Positions 8,842-18,463 are shown, counted from the first letter of the stretch. The stretch: 64,000 nt of DNA from JAXGXJ01 sp963829545 (GCA_963829545.1 CAWHIX010000010.1:464237-528236); one strand, 5' to 3'. Numbers and translations: made by a program. The notes: generated by a model not told the origin, from the sequence alone.

Positions 8842-9411
8842 TCAGTCCCGGTGGTCTGCGCTGCTCCTTTGTACGAGCAACAGGGTAGCCAGGGTCTTGG
8901 CGTCCGTAATCTCCCCCAGGTCACTATAGAGGCTCTGCAGGGAGTAGCGGGCCACCGTGAGATCCTCGTCGTCGTCTGGGTCGGTCTCCACCTGATGAAG
9001 ACCCTCGGCCAGAAAAGCGTGGAGGCGCTCATTGGCAAAGCCCGGCGAGGAGAAGAAGCTGCCCAGGGAGGTCCAGCGCTCCGCCTCCAGACCTACCTCC
9101 TCTCGCAACTCGCGCACCGCAGCCGCGAGAGGCTCCTCGCCCGGCTCGAGGCCGCCCGCAGGAAGCTCGAGCAGATGGCGCCGGATGGGATGCCGGTACT
9201 GCCTTACCATGTAGACACAGCGCTCTTCATCGACAGCCGCCACCACTACGGCCCCGGGGTGTTCGACCACCTCGCGCACGGCAGTCCCCCCGCCGGGGAG
9301 GGTGATCTCGTCGACGCGGAGAGCCACGATCTTCCCTTCGTAGAGCACGCGGGAAGAGACGACTTCGGGCAGGAACATGCCCCCATTTGCATCGGGATGC
9401 GTCTCACTCAT
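8842..9411 (-). CDS. Nudix hydrolase, ADP-ribose pyrophosphatase-like
   Basis: The Nudix box is complete: G-GLEPG-E-x7-RE-L-R-EE-V-G-L within about residues 63-85. Upstream MVRQYRHPIRRHLLELPAG is the substrate-side motif typical of ADP-ribose/nucleoside-diphosphate-sugar hydrolases (NudF/ADPRase). The likely reaction is ADP-ribose to AMP and ribose-5-phosphate, which would feed the same pentose pool as the pentomutase gene downstream. It begins at ATG 9411, overlapping the preceding peptidase stop by eight bases. Substrate specificity is inferred from the family only. Confidence 0.85.
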   Translation of the reverse strand: MSETHPDANGGMFLPEVVSSRVLYEGKIVALRVDEITLPGGGTAVREVVEHPGAVVVAAVDEERCVYMVRQYRHPIRRHLLELPAGGLEPGEEPLAAAVRELREEVGLEAERWTSLGSFFSSPGFANERLHAFLAEGLHQVETDPDDDEDLTVARYSLQSLYSDLGEITDAKTLATLLLVQRSSADHRD

Positions 9412-10570
9412 GACCGCCTCCGGGCGCCCGCTCCCGAGGCCCGTACTCGGGGGCCAGCGCCACGAGCTGAAGAACGAGACAGCAGAGCCGCTCCAGATCG
9501 TCCAGAGTCACGTACTCCTCAGCGGAGTGTACCTGCATCATGCCGGCGTCGAGGTTGACGGTGGGCAGACCCCTGGCGTTGAGGATGTTGGCGTCGGAGC
9601 CTCCCCCCGCGGTCTGCATGCGCGGCTCGATGCCGAGCGCGGAGATAGCCGCCTTGCTGAGGCGCACCACCGGTGACCGACCCGTCAGCGCGAAGGCGCG
9701 GTACTCGTGCACCAGACTGATGTCGACGTCCACACCTAGCTGCGCCGCCCCCTCCTGAAGGGCGTCCACCATGGCCGCCGCGGTGTGGGCCAGCTTCTCA
9801 TCATCGTGGCTGCGGCACTCGCCCCGGATCTCACATAGCTCGGGGACGATGTTGGACGCCACTCCGCCCTTTATGACGCCGATGTTCGCGCTGGTCTCCT
9901 CGTCTATCCGTCCCAGAGACATGGCCGCGATGGCCTTCGCTGCGGCTTGGATGGCGCTCCGCCCTCTCTCCGGTTCCACCCCGGAGTGGGCGGCGCGGCC
10001 GCGGAAAATGGCCTGGAGCCCCTGCTGACTGGGCGCCCTGGCTGTGATGCCTCCCACGGCCCCGCAGGAGTCGAAGACGGCCGCCAGAGGACTGGCGAGG
10101 ACCTGCCCCATGTGCTTGGCTCCCACCAATCCGGTCTCCTCCGAGACTGTGAAGAAGAGTTCATAGGTCGGAAAGGGGATGCCGGTCTGTCGCAGAAGCT
10201 CGGTGGCGTGGAGCAGAGCGGCGACAGCCACCTTGTCGTCGGCGCCCAGGATGGTCCGACGCGCGTTGCGGAACACCCCTTCTTCAAGCACCGGCTCGAT
10301 GAGATCCGTCGGCTCGACGGTATCGAGGTGGGCCCCGAGCGCCAGGTGAGGCTTGACGCCCTCTCCCTTGACGGTGCACCACAGATTGCCGGCCGTCCCC
10401 CCGATGGCCTTCGCGGTGTCGTCCTCGTGGACCGTCACGCCAAGAGCCGTCAGAGTGGATGTGACTTCGTCCGCCACGGCCCGCTCGCTCCGCGAGGGGC
10501 TGGGGATGCGGGCCAGTCCGAGGAACAGTTCGGTCAGCCGGTCACGAGAGGGTGCCGGAGGCCCGTCCAT
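9404..10570 (-). CDS. M20 family peptidase, PepT-like
   Basis: Zinc aminopeptidase of the M20/M25 family, most like tripeptidase T and its relatives. Metal and catalytic residues are seen in GAHLDTVEP, the bridging Asp in GADDKVA, the Glu pair in VSEETGLVG, Asp in FDSCGAVGG and the C-terminal His in MMQVHS. A dimerisation domain sits between (AAHSGVEPERGRSAI). Start is ATG 10570, five bases after the pyrG stop, giving 388 residues. Upstream in-frame sequence lacks similarity. Cytosolic peptide turnover is the likely role; exact specificity is unknown. Confidence 0.87.
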   Translation of the reverse strand: MDGPPAPSRDRLTELFLGLARIPSPSRSERAVADEVTSTLTALGVTVHEDDTAKAIGGTAGNLWCTVKGEGVKPHLALGAHLDTVEPTDLIEPVLEEGVFRNARRTILGADDKVAVAALLHATELLRQTGIPFPTYELFFTVSEETGLVGAKHMGQVLASPLAAVFDSCGAVGGITARAPSQQGLQAIFRGRAAHSGVEPERGRSAIQAAAKAIAAMSLGRIDEETSANIGVIKGGVASNIVPELCEIRGECRSHDDEKLAHTAAAMVDALQEGAAQLGVDVDISLVHEYRAFALTGRSPVVRLSKAAISALGIEPRMQTAGGGSDANILNARGLPTVNLDAGMMQVHSAEEYVTLDDLERLCCLVLQLVALAPEYGPRERAPGGGHE

Positions 10571-10575
10571 GCAGC

Positions 10576-12225
10576 TCAATCCGCCGTATCCGCGCAGGCC
10601 GATCCCCCTCCGCCGGCCTTTGCTCCACACTCACAAGCGATAGCCGCCCCGATGAAATCCCTGAAGAGCGGGTGAGGCTTGGTGGGACGGCTCTTGAACT
10701 CCGGGTGGTATTGACAGGCGACGAACCAGGGATGGTCCGCCAGCTCGATGACTTCCACCAGGCGGTCGTCGGGCGTCAGTCCGCCGATGATGAGGCCCCT
10801 GTCCGTCAGCTGACTCCGGAAGATGTTGTTGACTTCGTAGCGGTGGCGGTGTCGCTCGTAGATGACCTCTTCCCCGTAGGCAGCGTAGGCCTTGGTTTCG
10901 GGCATCAACTTGGTGGGCGAGGCGCCCAGGCGCATCGTGCCGCCCATGTCGGAGATATCCTTCTGCTCGGGCAGCAGGTCGATGACCGGATAGTTGGTGG
11001 ACGGGTCGAACTCGGAGGAGTTCGCGCCTACCATTCCGGCCACGTGACGGGCGAACTCGGCCACAGCCACCTGCATCCCCAGGCACAGGCCCAGGTAAGG
11101 CACCTTGTTCTCACGGGCGTAGCGGACGGCCATGATCTTGCCCTCGATGCCCCGGATACCGAAGCCACCGGGTACGAGGATGCCGTCGGCCGCCTCCAGG
11201 CGGGAGGTTATCTCCTCCTTGCGCAGGGTCTCGGCATCGACCCAGACGATCTCGAGCTTGCGGCCATGATGCGTGGCGGCGTGCTTGAGAGCCTCCACCA
11301 CGCTGAGGTAGGCGTCCTGCAACTGCACGTACTTGCCCACGAGGGCGATGCGCACGGTGCCGTCGGCCTTCTTGATGCGCTCCACCAGATCGGTCCACTC
11401 CTCCAGGTGGAGCGGGCCGACATCGAGACCCAGCTTGTCGGCCACCAGCGTGTCCAGCCCCTCATCGCGCAGGTTGAGGGGGACGAAGTAGATGTGGGCC
11501 GCGTCGATGCAACTGATGACCGCGCGCGGTTCGACATCGGTGAAAAGCGCGATCTTGTCCTTGAGTTCCTGGCTGATGGCCCTGTGGGAGCGGCACACGA
11601 TGATGTCGGGCTGGATGCCGATACTCCGCAGTTCGTTCACGCTGTGCTGGGTCGGTTTGGTCTTCAGTTCGCCACTCGCGTCGAGGAAGGGGATGAGGGT
11701 GACGTGTATGTAGATGACGTTCTGCCGGCCGATATCCTTGCGGAACTGGCGGATAGCCTCCAGGAAGGGCAGGCTCTCGATGTCGCCGACCGTGCCCCCG
11801 ATCTCGGTGATGACCACGTCAACGTCGGGGTTGCGGGAGACCCTGGCGATCCGCTCCTTGATCTCGTTGGTTATGTGGGGGATGACCTGTACGGTGCCGC
11901 CCAGGTAGTCCCCCTTGCGTTCCTTGCGGATGACGTTGTAGTAGATCGACCCGGAAGTGACGTTGGAATCGCGCGTGAGGTTCTCGTCGACGAAACGCTC
12001 GTAGTGTCCCAGATCGAGGTCGGTCTCGGCCCCATCCTCGGTGACGAAGACCTCTCCATGCTGGAATGGGCTCATGGTCCCGGGGTCGACGTTGAGGTAG
12101 GGATCGAACTTCTGCATGACCACCTTGAGACCCCGGCTCTTGAGCAGGCGTCCCAGGGAAGAGCCAACGATCCCTTTGCCCAGCGATGACACAACGCCAC
12201 CCGTGACGAATACGTGCTTGGCCAT
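10576..12225 (-). CDS. pyrG: CTP synthase
   Basis: Makes CTP from UTP with glutamine-derived ammonia. The 549-residue product has the synthetase domain (MAKHVFVTGGVVSSLGKGIV, QKFDPYLNVDPGTMSPFQHGE, GGTVGDIESLPFLEAIRQ) and a C-terminal class I glutamine amidotransferase (LGLCLGMQ with the nucleophilic Cys, HPEF for the catalytic His/Glu). AGGGGAG is spaced well before ATG 12225. The last ~20 residues (GAKAGGGG and onward) extend past the usual end. The start is separated by about 70 bases from the recN stop, with no convincing promoter visible. Confidence 0.97.
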   Translation of the reverse strand: MAKHVFVTGGVVSSLGKGIVGSSLGRLLKSRGLKVVMQKFDPYLNVDPGTMSPFQHGEVFVTEDGAETDLDLGHYERFVDENLTRDSNVTSGSIYYNVIRKERKGDYLGGTVQVIPHITNEIKERIARVSRNPDVDVVITEIGGTVGDIESLPFLEAIRQFRKDIGRQNVIYIHVTLIPFLDASGELKTKPTQHSVNELRSIGIQPDIIVCRSHRAISQELKDKIALFTDVEPRAVISCIDAAHIYFVPLNLRDEGLDTLVADKLGLDVGPLHLEEWTDLVERIKKADGTVRIALVGKYVQLQDAYLSVVEALKHAATHHGRKLEIVWVDAETLRKEEITSRLEAADGILVPGGFGIRGIEGKIMAVRYARENKVPYLGLCLGMQVAVAEFARHVAGMVGANSSEFDPSTNYPVIDLLPEQKDISDMGGTMRLGASPTKLMPETKAYAAYGEEVIYERHRHRYEVNNIFRSQLTDRGLIIGGLTPDDRLVEVIELADHPWFVACQYHPEFKSRPTKPHPLFRDFIGAAIACECGAKAGGGGSACADTAD

Positions 12226-12294
12226 GGTCTCCCCTACGCCGTTCGGTGTGTATATCGGGCGGCGCCGACCCGCGAGGCCCGCGCCCTGCCTAGT

Positions 12295-14079
12295 CTAGCA
12301 GGAGGCCTGCGCCCTGTCGCGTAGCTCACGGGCGTGGGCCATGGCTTCCCTGTCCTCGGGCCGTCCACCCATCATGCGGCACAACTCTTCTACCACGGCC
12401 TCTCCCTCCAACAGCGAGAGGCGGGTGGAGGTGGAGGTGGCGAACACCTGTTCGGCGGCCGCGCCGAGTTCCTGCGCGGCGGCCGCGCCAAGTTCCTGCC
12501 CGGCGCCACGATCGGGTGCCCACCTGGGCCCCACCACCTTGTCGATGAGGTAATGGCGGTCGGCCAGAGCGGCGACGCTGGCCAGATGGGTGACGACCAC
12601 CAGTTGGGAGCGACAGGAGAGCTCCCGCAGTTTCGATGCCACAGCGACTGCCGTACGACCCCCGATGCCGGCGTCGATCTCGTCGAAGACCAGGGTCTCG
12701 TCCCCGCCGGCCCCTGCCAGGGCGCACTTGAGGGCCAGAAGGACGCGGGACAGTTCGCCCCCGGAGGCGGTGGAGGCGAGGCTGCGGGGCGCCTGACCGG
12801 GGTTCGCACTCAGCAGGAACTCAGCCGACTCCGCGCCGCTCTCCCGGAGACCTTCCCAGCCGGCCCGCTCACGCAGGAGGACGGTGATCTTGGCCTCGGG
12901 CATACCCAGATCGGCCAGTTGACGCCCCACCGCATCCTCCAGCAAGGGTACGGCCTCCCGGCGACGCCGGGACAGCTGCGCAGCCAGGTCGAGCGCGAGC
13001 GCGCAGTGCGCGGCTCGCGCCTCCGCCAGGTCGCGGAGGTCGTCTTCCATCCGCTCCAGGTGGCCCAGACGCTCGCGGGAGAGATCGAGGTGGTCGAGCG
13101 CCGCCTCCGTGGAGCCCCCGTACTTGCGGGCCAGGTCGGAGTACACACGGAGCCGCTCGTCGACCGTGCGCAGCCGCTCCGGGTCGACTGTGATCCTCCC
13201 CACGTGGGCGTGAAGCTCCCGAGACAACTCCGCCAACCGATACTGGATCTCAAGAAGGTCTGCCGCCAGGACGTCGAGCGTCGTGTCGATTCCCGCCAGG
13301 CGGGCAAGGTGCGCGGATGCCTGGGCCACCGATCCGGTCGCGTCGGGCTCCTCGTTATCGGTGCTCAGGAGGTCGGCGGCCAGACCTGCTCCCACCAGGA
13401 GTTCCTCCGCCCGAGCCAGCAGGCGCTGCTCCGCCGTGAGGTCCTGCTCCTCCGCTAGAGACATGCCCGCCAAGGTGAGTTCTTCCACCTCGTAGCGCAG
13501 AAGGCGGAGCTCGCGTTCTCGGTTCTCTCGCGACCGCTGGGCTTCCTCAAGAGCCTGAACGGTCTCCTGCGCCTTCAGGAACGCGCGCCGGTAGGTCTGG
13601 CTGATGTCCGTCGTCTCCTGCCCCGCCCACTCGTCGAGCACTCCCAGTTGGTACCCCGGATCGAGCAGACGGCGATATTCGTGCTGCCCGGCGAAAGACA
13701 GAAGCCGCGAGAGGAGTTCACCCATGGTGCCGAGGGTGACGGCCGCCCCGTTGATGTAGCAGCGGTTTCGACCCTCGCTGCTCAGGCGGCGCGTGGCCAC
13801 CACCTCGTCGTGTCCCTCCTCGACCAGGTCGCGGACCTGCTCTGGAGCACCGAGGAGAGCCGCCGCGTCGACCGTGAACACGGCTTCGATGACGGCCTCG
13901 CTTGCGGCTGCGCCCACCAAGCCGTCTTCGGCGCGCTCCCCCATGAGAAGACCCAGGGCCCTGGTAAGGAGTGTCTTCCCGGCGCCGGTCTCGCCGCTGA
14001 GGACCGTGAGACCGTTGCCGAACTCGAGGACCGCGTCGTCGATAAGAACGAAGTTGCGGATGCTCAGCGAAGCCAACAT
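12295..14079 (-). CDS. recN: DNA repair protein RecN
   Basis: SMC-like ATPase acting early at double-strand breaks. The 594-residue protein starts LASLSIRNFVLIDDAVLEF with Walker A GETGAGKT, has a central coiled coil, the ABC signature region (SGGELSRVLLALKCAL), Walker B LVFDEIDAGIGGRT and the H-loop VVVTHLASVAALADRHY. A short imperfect duplication (QELGAAA-QELGAAA, about 24 bases at 12463-12512) sits in the C-terminal lobe, in a region that is variable in the family. It follows nadK by 15 bases, a conserved Gram-positive neighbourhood. Confidence 0.95.
   Translation of the reverse strand: MLASLSIRNFVLIDDAVLEFGNGLTVLSGETGAGKTLLTRALGLLMGERAEDGLVGAAASEAVIEAVFTVDAAALLGAPEQVRDLVEEGHDEVVATRRLSSEGRNRCYINGAAVTLGTMGELLSRLLSFAGQHEYRRLLDPGYQLGVLDEWAGQETTDISQTYRRAFLKAQETVQALEEAQRSRENRERELRLLRYEVEELTLAGMSLAEEQDLTAEQRLLARAEELLVGAGLAADLLSTDNEEPDATGSVAQASAHLARLAGIDTTLDVLAADLLEIQYRLAELSRELHAHVGRITVDPERLRTVDERLRVYSDLARKYGGSTEAALDHLDLSRERLGHLERMEDDLRDLAEARAAHCALALDLAAQLSRRRREAVPLLEDAVGRQLADLGMPEAKITVLLRERAGWEGLRESGAESAEFLLSANPGQAPRSLASTASGGELSRVLLALKCALAGAGGDETLVFDEIDAGIGGRTAVAVASKLRELSCRSQLVVVTHLASVAALADRHYLIDKVVGPRWAPDRGAGQELGAAAAQELGAAAEQVFATSTSTRLSLLEGEAVVEELCRMMGGRPEDREAMAHARELRDRAQASC
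12463..12512 (-). repeat. Short in-frame tandem duplication inside recN
   Basis: Two imperfect 24-base copies encode QELGAAA twice. It adds eight residues near the C-terminal ATPase lobe and keeps the frame, so the protein should tolerate it. Confidence 0.7.
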
Positions 14080-14094
14080 GTTCGAGCCGCGGGT

Positions 14095-14955
14095 CTAGAG
14101 GAGACGATCGCGGAAGTGATGGTAGAGGCTGTCCCCCTCGAGGAGGGCTAGCGAGGTCATGGCCGGTGTGGTACGGATGCGCAGCGCGGCGCCGGGGGCG
14201 AGTGTCGCAGTCCGCTGGCCGTCGATGTCGACGTAGCTGTCGCGGTCCTTGCTGGTGTTGATGATGTCGAGGACGTCATCGGGGGCGGCCACCACCGGTC
14301 GGACGCCGACGGCGTGTGGCGCTACCAGGCTGATGACGTAAGCCTGCACCGATATGCCCAGCAGCGGGCCGCCGGCGGCCAAGCTGTACGCCGATGATCC
14401 GGCCGGTGTGCCGGCGACCACCCCGTCGCACAGCACTTCGAAGAGGGTGACCCCGTTGATGGTGAGTGCCAGCGAGCAGGTGTGGACGCGGTCACCCTTG
14501 CTGACAGCGACGTCGTTGGTGGCCCGGAAGGTCATGGCCCCCACCGTCGCCTCCAGACCGAGCAGCGGGTACTCCACGAACTTCCCGTCGAGAAGGCGCC
14601 CCACCCCGCTTTCGAGTTCCTCGGGGGGAACGGTGGTGAGAAAGCCCACCCGCCCCAGGTTGACGCCGGCCACCGGGATACCGAGGTCGCGCGTGAGCCG
14701 AAAGGCGTGAAGCATGGTGCCGTCTCCGCCAAGCACCAGACAGAGACCTACCCCGTCCATGGCGTCGGCAGACGCGGCGATCTTCACGCCGCCGGCCTCC
14801 CCCAGCAGCTCGCCGTGCTTGAGCCACTCGTTGCTGGGCACCGACACCTCGATGCCTCGTTCTCTGAGGAGGGTGAGCGACGCCTGCAGGGGGCCGGCGG
14901 CTACCGCAGGGTCTCCGTGGGTGAGGATCACCACTCGTTCGATGCGATCTGTCAC
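14095..14955 (-). CDS. nadK: NAD kinase
   Basis: Phosphorylates NAD to NADP. The 286-residue protein contains the GGDGT motif (VLGGDGTMLHAFR), NLGRVGFLT, the NDVAVSKG motif and DGVVAGTPAGSSAYSLAAGGP, all diagnostic. Start is GTG 14955, overlapping the tlyA stop as GTGA, with AGGCGGTAAGG upstream. The order tlyA-nadK-recN is widely conserved and implies one transcript with dxs and nusB. Confidence 0.96.
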   Translation of the reverse strand: MTDRIERVVILTHGDPAVAAGPLQASLTLLRERGIEVSVPSNEWLKHGELLGEAGGVKIAASADAMDGVGLCLVLGGDGTMLHAFRLTRDLGIPVAGVNLGRVGFLTTVPPEELESGVGRLLDGKFVEYPLLGLEATVGAMTFRATNDVAVSKGDRVHTCSLALTINGVTLFEVLCDGVVAGTPAGSSAYSLAAGGPLLGISVQAYVISLVAPHAVGVRPVVAAPDDVLDIINTSKDRDSYVDIDGQRTATLAPGAALRIRTTPAMTSLALLEGDSLYHHFRDRLL

Positions 14956-15800
14956 TTCTGCCTTACCGCCTCGCTTGCAGAATCGCCGCCTTCGGCGTCG
15001 CGGCCGACGATCGAGTCGACGGCCTCCCCCAGCGTATCAAGTCCCCATCCTTTTTCTCCACCCCGCGAGAGATGGAAGAAGAATTCGCGGTTGCCGTCGG
15101 CCCCGAGGAGGCCGGAGTCGGTCACACCCACCAGTCGAGCGTCGATCTCCTCGACGACAAAGCGCCCCAGCGCGAGCAGCACCTCCCGGTGTATTTGCGG
15201 ATCGCGTACCACGCCGCCCTTCCCCACCTGGCGCGGTCCGGCCTCGAACTGGGGCTTGATCAGGACCACCCCCCGGTACACGGGTGCCATGCAGTTGACC
15301 ACCGCGGGAAGGACCTTGCTCACGGAGATGAAAGAAACATCCATGGTGAGAAAATCGGGGACGTAAGGGAGAATCTCCGGAGCGAGGTGGCGGGCGTTCA
15401 CCTTGTCCAAGGCGTAGACGCGAGGATCGTTCCGCAGTCGTCCGTCCAACTGGCCCCTTCCCACGTCGAGCGCGATCACGCGCGCCGCGCCGGCCTGAAG
15501 CAGACAGTCGCCAAAGCCACCGGTGGAGGCTCCCACGTCGAGGGCCGAGACCCCGCCGACGTCGAGTGCGAACACCTCGAGGGCGTGAGCCAGCTTCTCG
15601 CCGGCCCGCGACACGAAACGGGGCCTCCTCTTGAGCTCCACAAGGGCATCGAGCGGCACGAGAGTCCCGGCCTTGTCGCTCATCTGGCCTCCGACCAGGA
15701 CCAGCCCGGCCATGATGAGGCCGCGCGCGGCGCTACGCGTAGCCGCCAGCCCGCGCTCCACCAGTAGCTCGTCGAGGCGCGCGCGAGTGGTCTTGGCCAT
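14952..15800 (-). CDS. tlyA: TlyA family rRNA 2'-O-methyltransferase (S4 + FtsJ)
   Basis: A TlyA-type protein methylates 2'-O of cytidines at the ribosomal subunit interface (C1920 of 23S, and also C1409 of 16S in mycobacteria), which affects capreomycin sensitivity. The 282-residue product has an N-terminal S4 RNA-binding domain (RLDELLVERGLAATRSAA), SRAGEKL, the SAM site DVGASTGGFGDC, MDVSFIS and IKPQFEAG. ATG 15800 follows the dxs stop by five bases; upstream in-frame residues look non-homologous. Whether it is the one- or two-site type cannot be told from sequence alone. Confidence 0.92.
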   Translation of the reverse strand: MAKTTRARLDELLVERGLAATRSAARGLIMAGLVLVGGQMSDKAGTLVPLDALVELKRRPRFVSRAGEKLAHALEVFALDVGGVSALDVGASTGGFGDCLLQAGAARVIALDVGRGQLDGRLRNDPRVYALDKVNARHLAPEILPYVPDFLTMDVSFISVSKVLPAVVNCMAPVYRGVVLIKPQFEAGPRQVGKGGVVRDPQIHREVLLALGRFVVEEIDARLVGVTDSGLLGADGNREFFFHLSRGGEKGWGLDTLGEAVDSIVGRDAEGGDSASEAVRQK

Positions 15801-15805
15801 CCGGG

Positions 15806-17752
15806 TCAGTCCCCGCCGAGGCTCCGCCGCTCGAGCAAGGAAACGGCGGCGGATGCGATGCTCTCCGGGTCGAGTCCAACTTCCTTGCGAAGGACGGCCA
15901 GCGGACCCTGCTCCACGAACTCGTCGGGCAGCCCCACGCGGCCGATGCGCAAACAAGGCCCCTGTTCGGTGAGCAACTCGATGACGGCCGAACCGAAACC
16001 TCCGGCGAGGGCGTTGTCTTCCACCGTGAGGAGCGCCCGATGACTCTCGGCGAGCGAGCGAAGAGCTTCAGCATCGAGAGGTTTGACCCGCCGTACATTG
16101 GCCACCGTGGCGTCGATACCACGCGCGGCCAGCAGGGCGGCCGCTTCCGTCGCGAGCCCCACTCCAGGGCCGAGGGCCAGGATGGCGATGTCGCGTCCCT
16201 GGCTCAGGAGCTCGATCCACGGTCCATCGAGAGGCCGTATGGGCCGCGGCAGAGGCACGCCCACTCCCGCCGCGCGCGGGTAGCGGATGACCGAAGGGCC
16301 ATCCAGGGTGAGCGCGGTGGCGAGGAGTCGCTGCAGTTCGGCTTCGTCCTTGGGAACGAACACGGTGAGGCCCGGGATGATACGCAGGAAGGAAAGGTCG
16401 AAGGCCCCATGGTGGGTGGGTCCATCCTCCCCCACCAGGCCGGCGCGGTCCACGGCAAAGACCACAGGCAGAGCCTGCAGGCAGACGTCGTGGATGATCT
16501 GGTCGTAAGCCCTCTGCAGGAACGTCGAGTAGATGGCCACCACCGGACGCTTTCCCGCGGCAGCCAGGCCCGCGGCGAACCCGACGGCGTGCGCCTCGGC
16601 GATGCCCACGTCGAAGAAGCGCTCCGGGAAGGTCTGCTGGAGAAGATCGAGTCCCGTACCGGCCGCCATGGCAGCCGTGATGCCGATGACGCGCTCGTCT
16701 CGTCGGGCCAAGTCCACGAGGGCCTCGCCGAACGCCCGGGTGTAGGTGGTCGGGCCCTCGGGGTCCGAAGCCTTCGTGGAGGTCGCGGACGAAGGTGGGA
16801 TGCCGTGATAGCGGCCGGGATGGCGTTCGGCCGGCTCGTAGCCCTTGCCTTTGGTGGTGCGGCAATGGAGCAGGACCGGGCCCTCCAGGGCCAGCGCCCG
16901 TCTCAGGCTCGCGCGGAGTTCCTGTATGTCATGACCGTCCACCACACCCACGTACGTGAAGCCCAGTTCCTCGAACAGCATGCCGGGCACCAGGACCGCC
17001 TTGAGGCCGTCCTTCAACTGGCTTCCCACCGTGGCCATGCGCTCCCCCACTCCGGGAAGGCGCTGCACGTAACGCTCCAGATCGTGGCGGAAGCGGGAGA
17101 GCTTGGGGTCGAGGCGCAGGCGAGACAGGTAGGCGCTCATGGCTCCCACATTGCGCTCGATGGACATGGCGTTGTCGTTGAGCACCACGAGCAGCGGGCT
17201 GCCGAGGTGGCCGGCATGATTGAGGGCCTCGTAGGCCATGCCGCCGGTGAGGGCGCCGTCACCGATGACTGCCACGACGCGTCCGGGGCGGCCCTTCGCG
17301 GCCGCCGCCGCGTCCTCTTCTCCGGGCGGCGGCGCGGTCTCACGCCGCCGCGCCTCCACGATACCCAGCGCCGCACTGATGGAGGTGCTGCTGTGACCTG
17401 TGCCGTAGGCGTCGAAGGGGCTCTCGCTGCGGCAGGGGAACCCGGAGAGGCCGCCGTGAGTGCGGATGGTGTGGAAGGCGTCCAATCTGCCCGTGAGCAG
17501 CTTGTGCGGGTAGGACTGGTGACCCACGTCCCAGACGATGGCGTCGTTGGGGGTGTCCAATTCCGCGTGAAGAGCGATGGTCAACTCCACCGCTCCCAGA
17601 CTGGAACCGAGGTGACCGCCGTTGCAGCCGATGGTCGCGATTATCTCATCCCGCACTTCTTCGGCAACCTGGCGAAGCGCCTCCGCATCCAGAGTGCGCA
17701 GGGCCTCCGGTAGCTCCAGTCGGTCGATGAGCCTCAGTTCGCCGTCGGTCAT
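15806..17752 (-). CDS. dxs: 1-deoxy-D-xylulose-5-phosphate synthase
   Basis: First enzyme of the MEP isoprenoid pathway (pyruvate + glyceraldehyde-3-phosphate to DXP), thiamine-diphosphate dependent. The 648 residues show GCNGGHLGSSLGAVELTIAL, VGHQSYPHKLLTGR, the ThDP motif GDGALTGG...NDNAMSI and the catalytic Glu in VGIAEAHAV. A low-complexity Ala/Pro/Glu insert (around residues 135-155) precedes the ThDP motif. The ATG at 17752 overlaps the nusB stop as ATGA, and tlyA follows by five bases, so translation is probably coupled. Confidence 0.96.
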   Translation of the reverse strand: MTDGELRLIDRLELPEALRTLDAEALRQVAEEVRDEIIATIGCNGGHLGSSLGAVELTIALHAELDTPNDAIVWDVGHQSYPHKLLTGRLDAFHTIRTHGGLSGFPCRSESPFDAYGTGHSSTSISAALGIVEARRRETAPPPGEEDAAAAAKGRPGRVVAVIGDGALTGGMAYEALNHAGHLGSPLLVVLNDNAMSIERNVGAMSAYLSRLRLDPKLSRFRHDLERYVQRLPGVGERMATVGSQLKDGLKAVLVPGMLFEELGFTYVGVVDGHDIQELRASLRRALALEGPVLLHCRTTKGKGYEPAERHPGRYHGIPPSSATSTKASDPEGPTTYTRAFGEALVDLARRDERVIGITAAMAAGTGLDLLQQTFPERFFDVGIAEAHAVGFAAGLAAAGKRPVVAIYSTFLQRAYDQIIHDVCLQALPVVFAVDRAGLVGEDGPTHHGAFDLSFLRIIPGLTVFVPKDEAELQRLLATALTLDGPSVIRYPRAAGVGVPLPRPIRPLDGPWIELLSQGRDIAILALGPGVGLATEAAALLAARGIDATVANVRRVKPLDAEALRSLAESHRALLTVEDNALAGGFGSAVIELLTEQGPCLRIGRVGLPDEFVEQGPLAVLRKEVGLDPESIASAAVSLLERRSLGGD

Positions 17753-18144
17753 GCCGCCTCGCTGACCAACGCGCCCAGTACGCCGTTGACTAGGGCACCT
17801 GCTTCATCGGAGCAGAACCGCCTGGCCAGAGTCACGGCCTCGTCTACGGCCACGGCCGCAGGCACGTCCTCTCCCCACAGGAGTTCGAAGGCGGCCAGAC
17901 GCAGGATGGAGCGTTCGAGAGCTCCGAGACGTTCCAGGCTCCAGTTGGCGAGATGAGGCACCAGCCGAGCGTCGATATCGGCCTGGTTGCGGCCGACCCC
18001 CAGGACCAGGGAGCGGGTATAGGAATCCACTTCCCCATCGTTCTCGCGGGCGATGGCCGCCTGCGGGGTGAGACCGAGTAGGTCCCGCTGATAAAGGATG
18101 AAGACGGCCTGACGCCGTGCGCTTCTACGGCCAGCAGGGGACAT
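17749..18144 (-). CDS. nusB: Transcription antitermination factor NusB
   Basis: NusB binds boxA RNA with S10 during rRNA antitermination; a boxA-like site is present in the rRNA leader of this window (near 37976-37989). The 131-residue all-helical protein shows RRQAVFILYQRD near the start, the LERLGALERSILRLAAFELLW block and AVAVDEAVTLARRFCSDEAGALVNGVLGA at the end. Length is typical. It lies between the Asp23-family gene (10-base gap) and dxs (ATGA overlap). Confidence 0.94.
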   Translation of the reverse strand: MSPAGRRSARRQAVFILYQRDLLGLTPQAAIARENDGEVDSYTRSLVLGVGRNQADIDARLVPHLANWSLERLGALERSILRLAAFELLWGEDVPAAVAVDEAVTLARRFCSDEAGALVNGVLGALVSEAA

Positions 18145-18154
18145 GGCGGGGCGC

Positions 18155-18457
18155 TCAGGTACCGGAGGGGAAGACGCCGGCGAAGACGATGTCCACTCCG
18201 GTGACGGTGAGGCCGGTCATGCGGGCAAGAGCCTCACCGATCTTCTGCCTCGCCTCCTGGGCCAGGACCGGCATGTTCTCGCCCAGAAGAGCATCGAGAT
18301 GTGCCGTCACCCGACATCTCTCCTCCTCCACGCCAACTTCGATGGCGTGGGTGCGCGCAAAGGGCAGAGACGAGTGCACTCGGACGCGCCCGTCTCCCGT
18401 CAAAGCACCCCGCACGATGGCTTCCAGCACGGAGGTGGCGATGAGATACTCGGTCAT
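18155..18457 (-). CDS. Asp23/Gls24 (DUF322) family protein
   Basis: A 100-residue member of the Asp23/Gls24/YqhY family: a short domain with ATSVLEAIVRGAL, VEVGV-like strands and a VTGVDIVFAGV end. YqhY homologues sit, as here, between accC and nusB and are thought to affect acetyl-CoA carboxylase activity in Bacillus; that role is known for relatives and only inferred here. No membrane segment. Six bases separate it from accC and ten from nusB, so it is part of the same transcript. Confidence 0.88.
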   Translation of the reverse strand: MTEYLIATSVLEAIVRGALTGDGRVRVHSSLPFARTHAIEVGVEEERCRVTAHLDALLGENMPVLAQEARQKIGEALARMTGLTVTGVDIVFAGVFPSGT

Positions 18458-18463
18458 GAACGG

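Noticed and set aside
10552..12189. A 545-codon plus-strand frame, His/Asp/Val rich
   Set aside because: Antisense shadow of pyrG; composition mirrors the opposite codons.
16040..17713. A 557-codon plus-strand frame
   Set aside because: Antisense shadow of dxs without recognisable domains.
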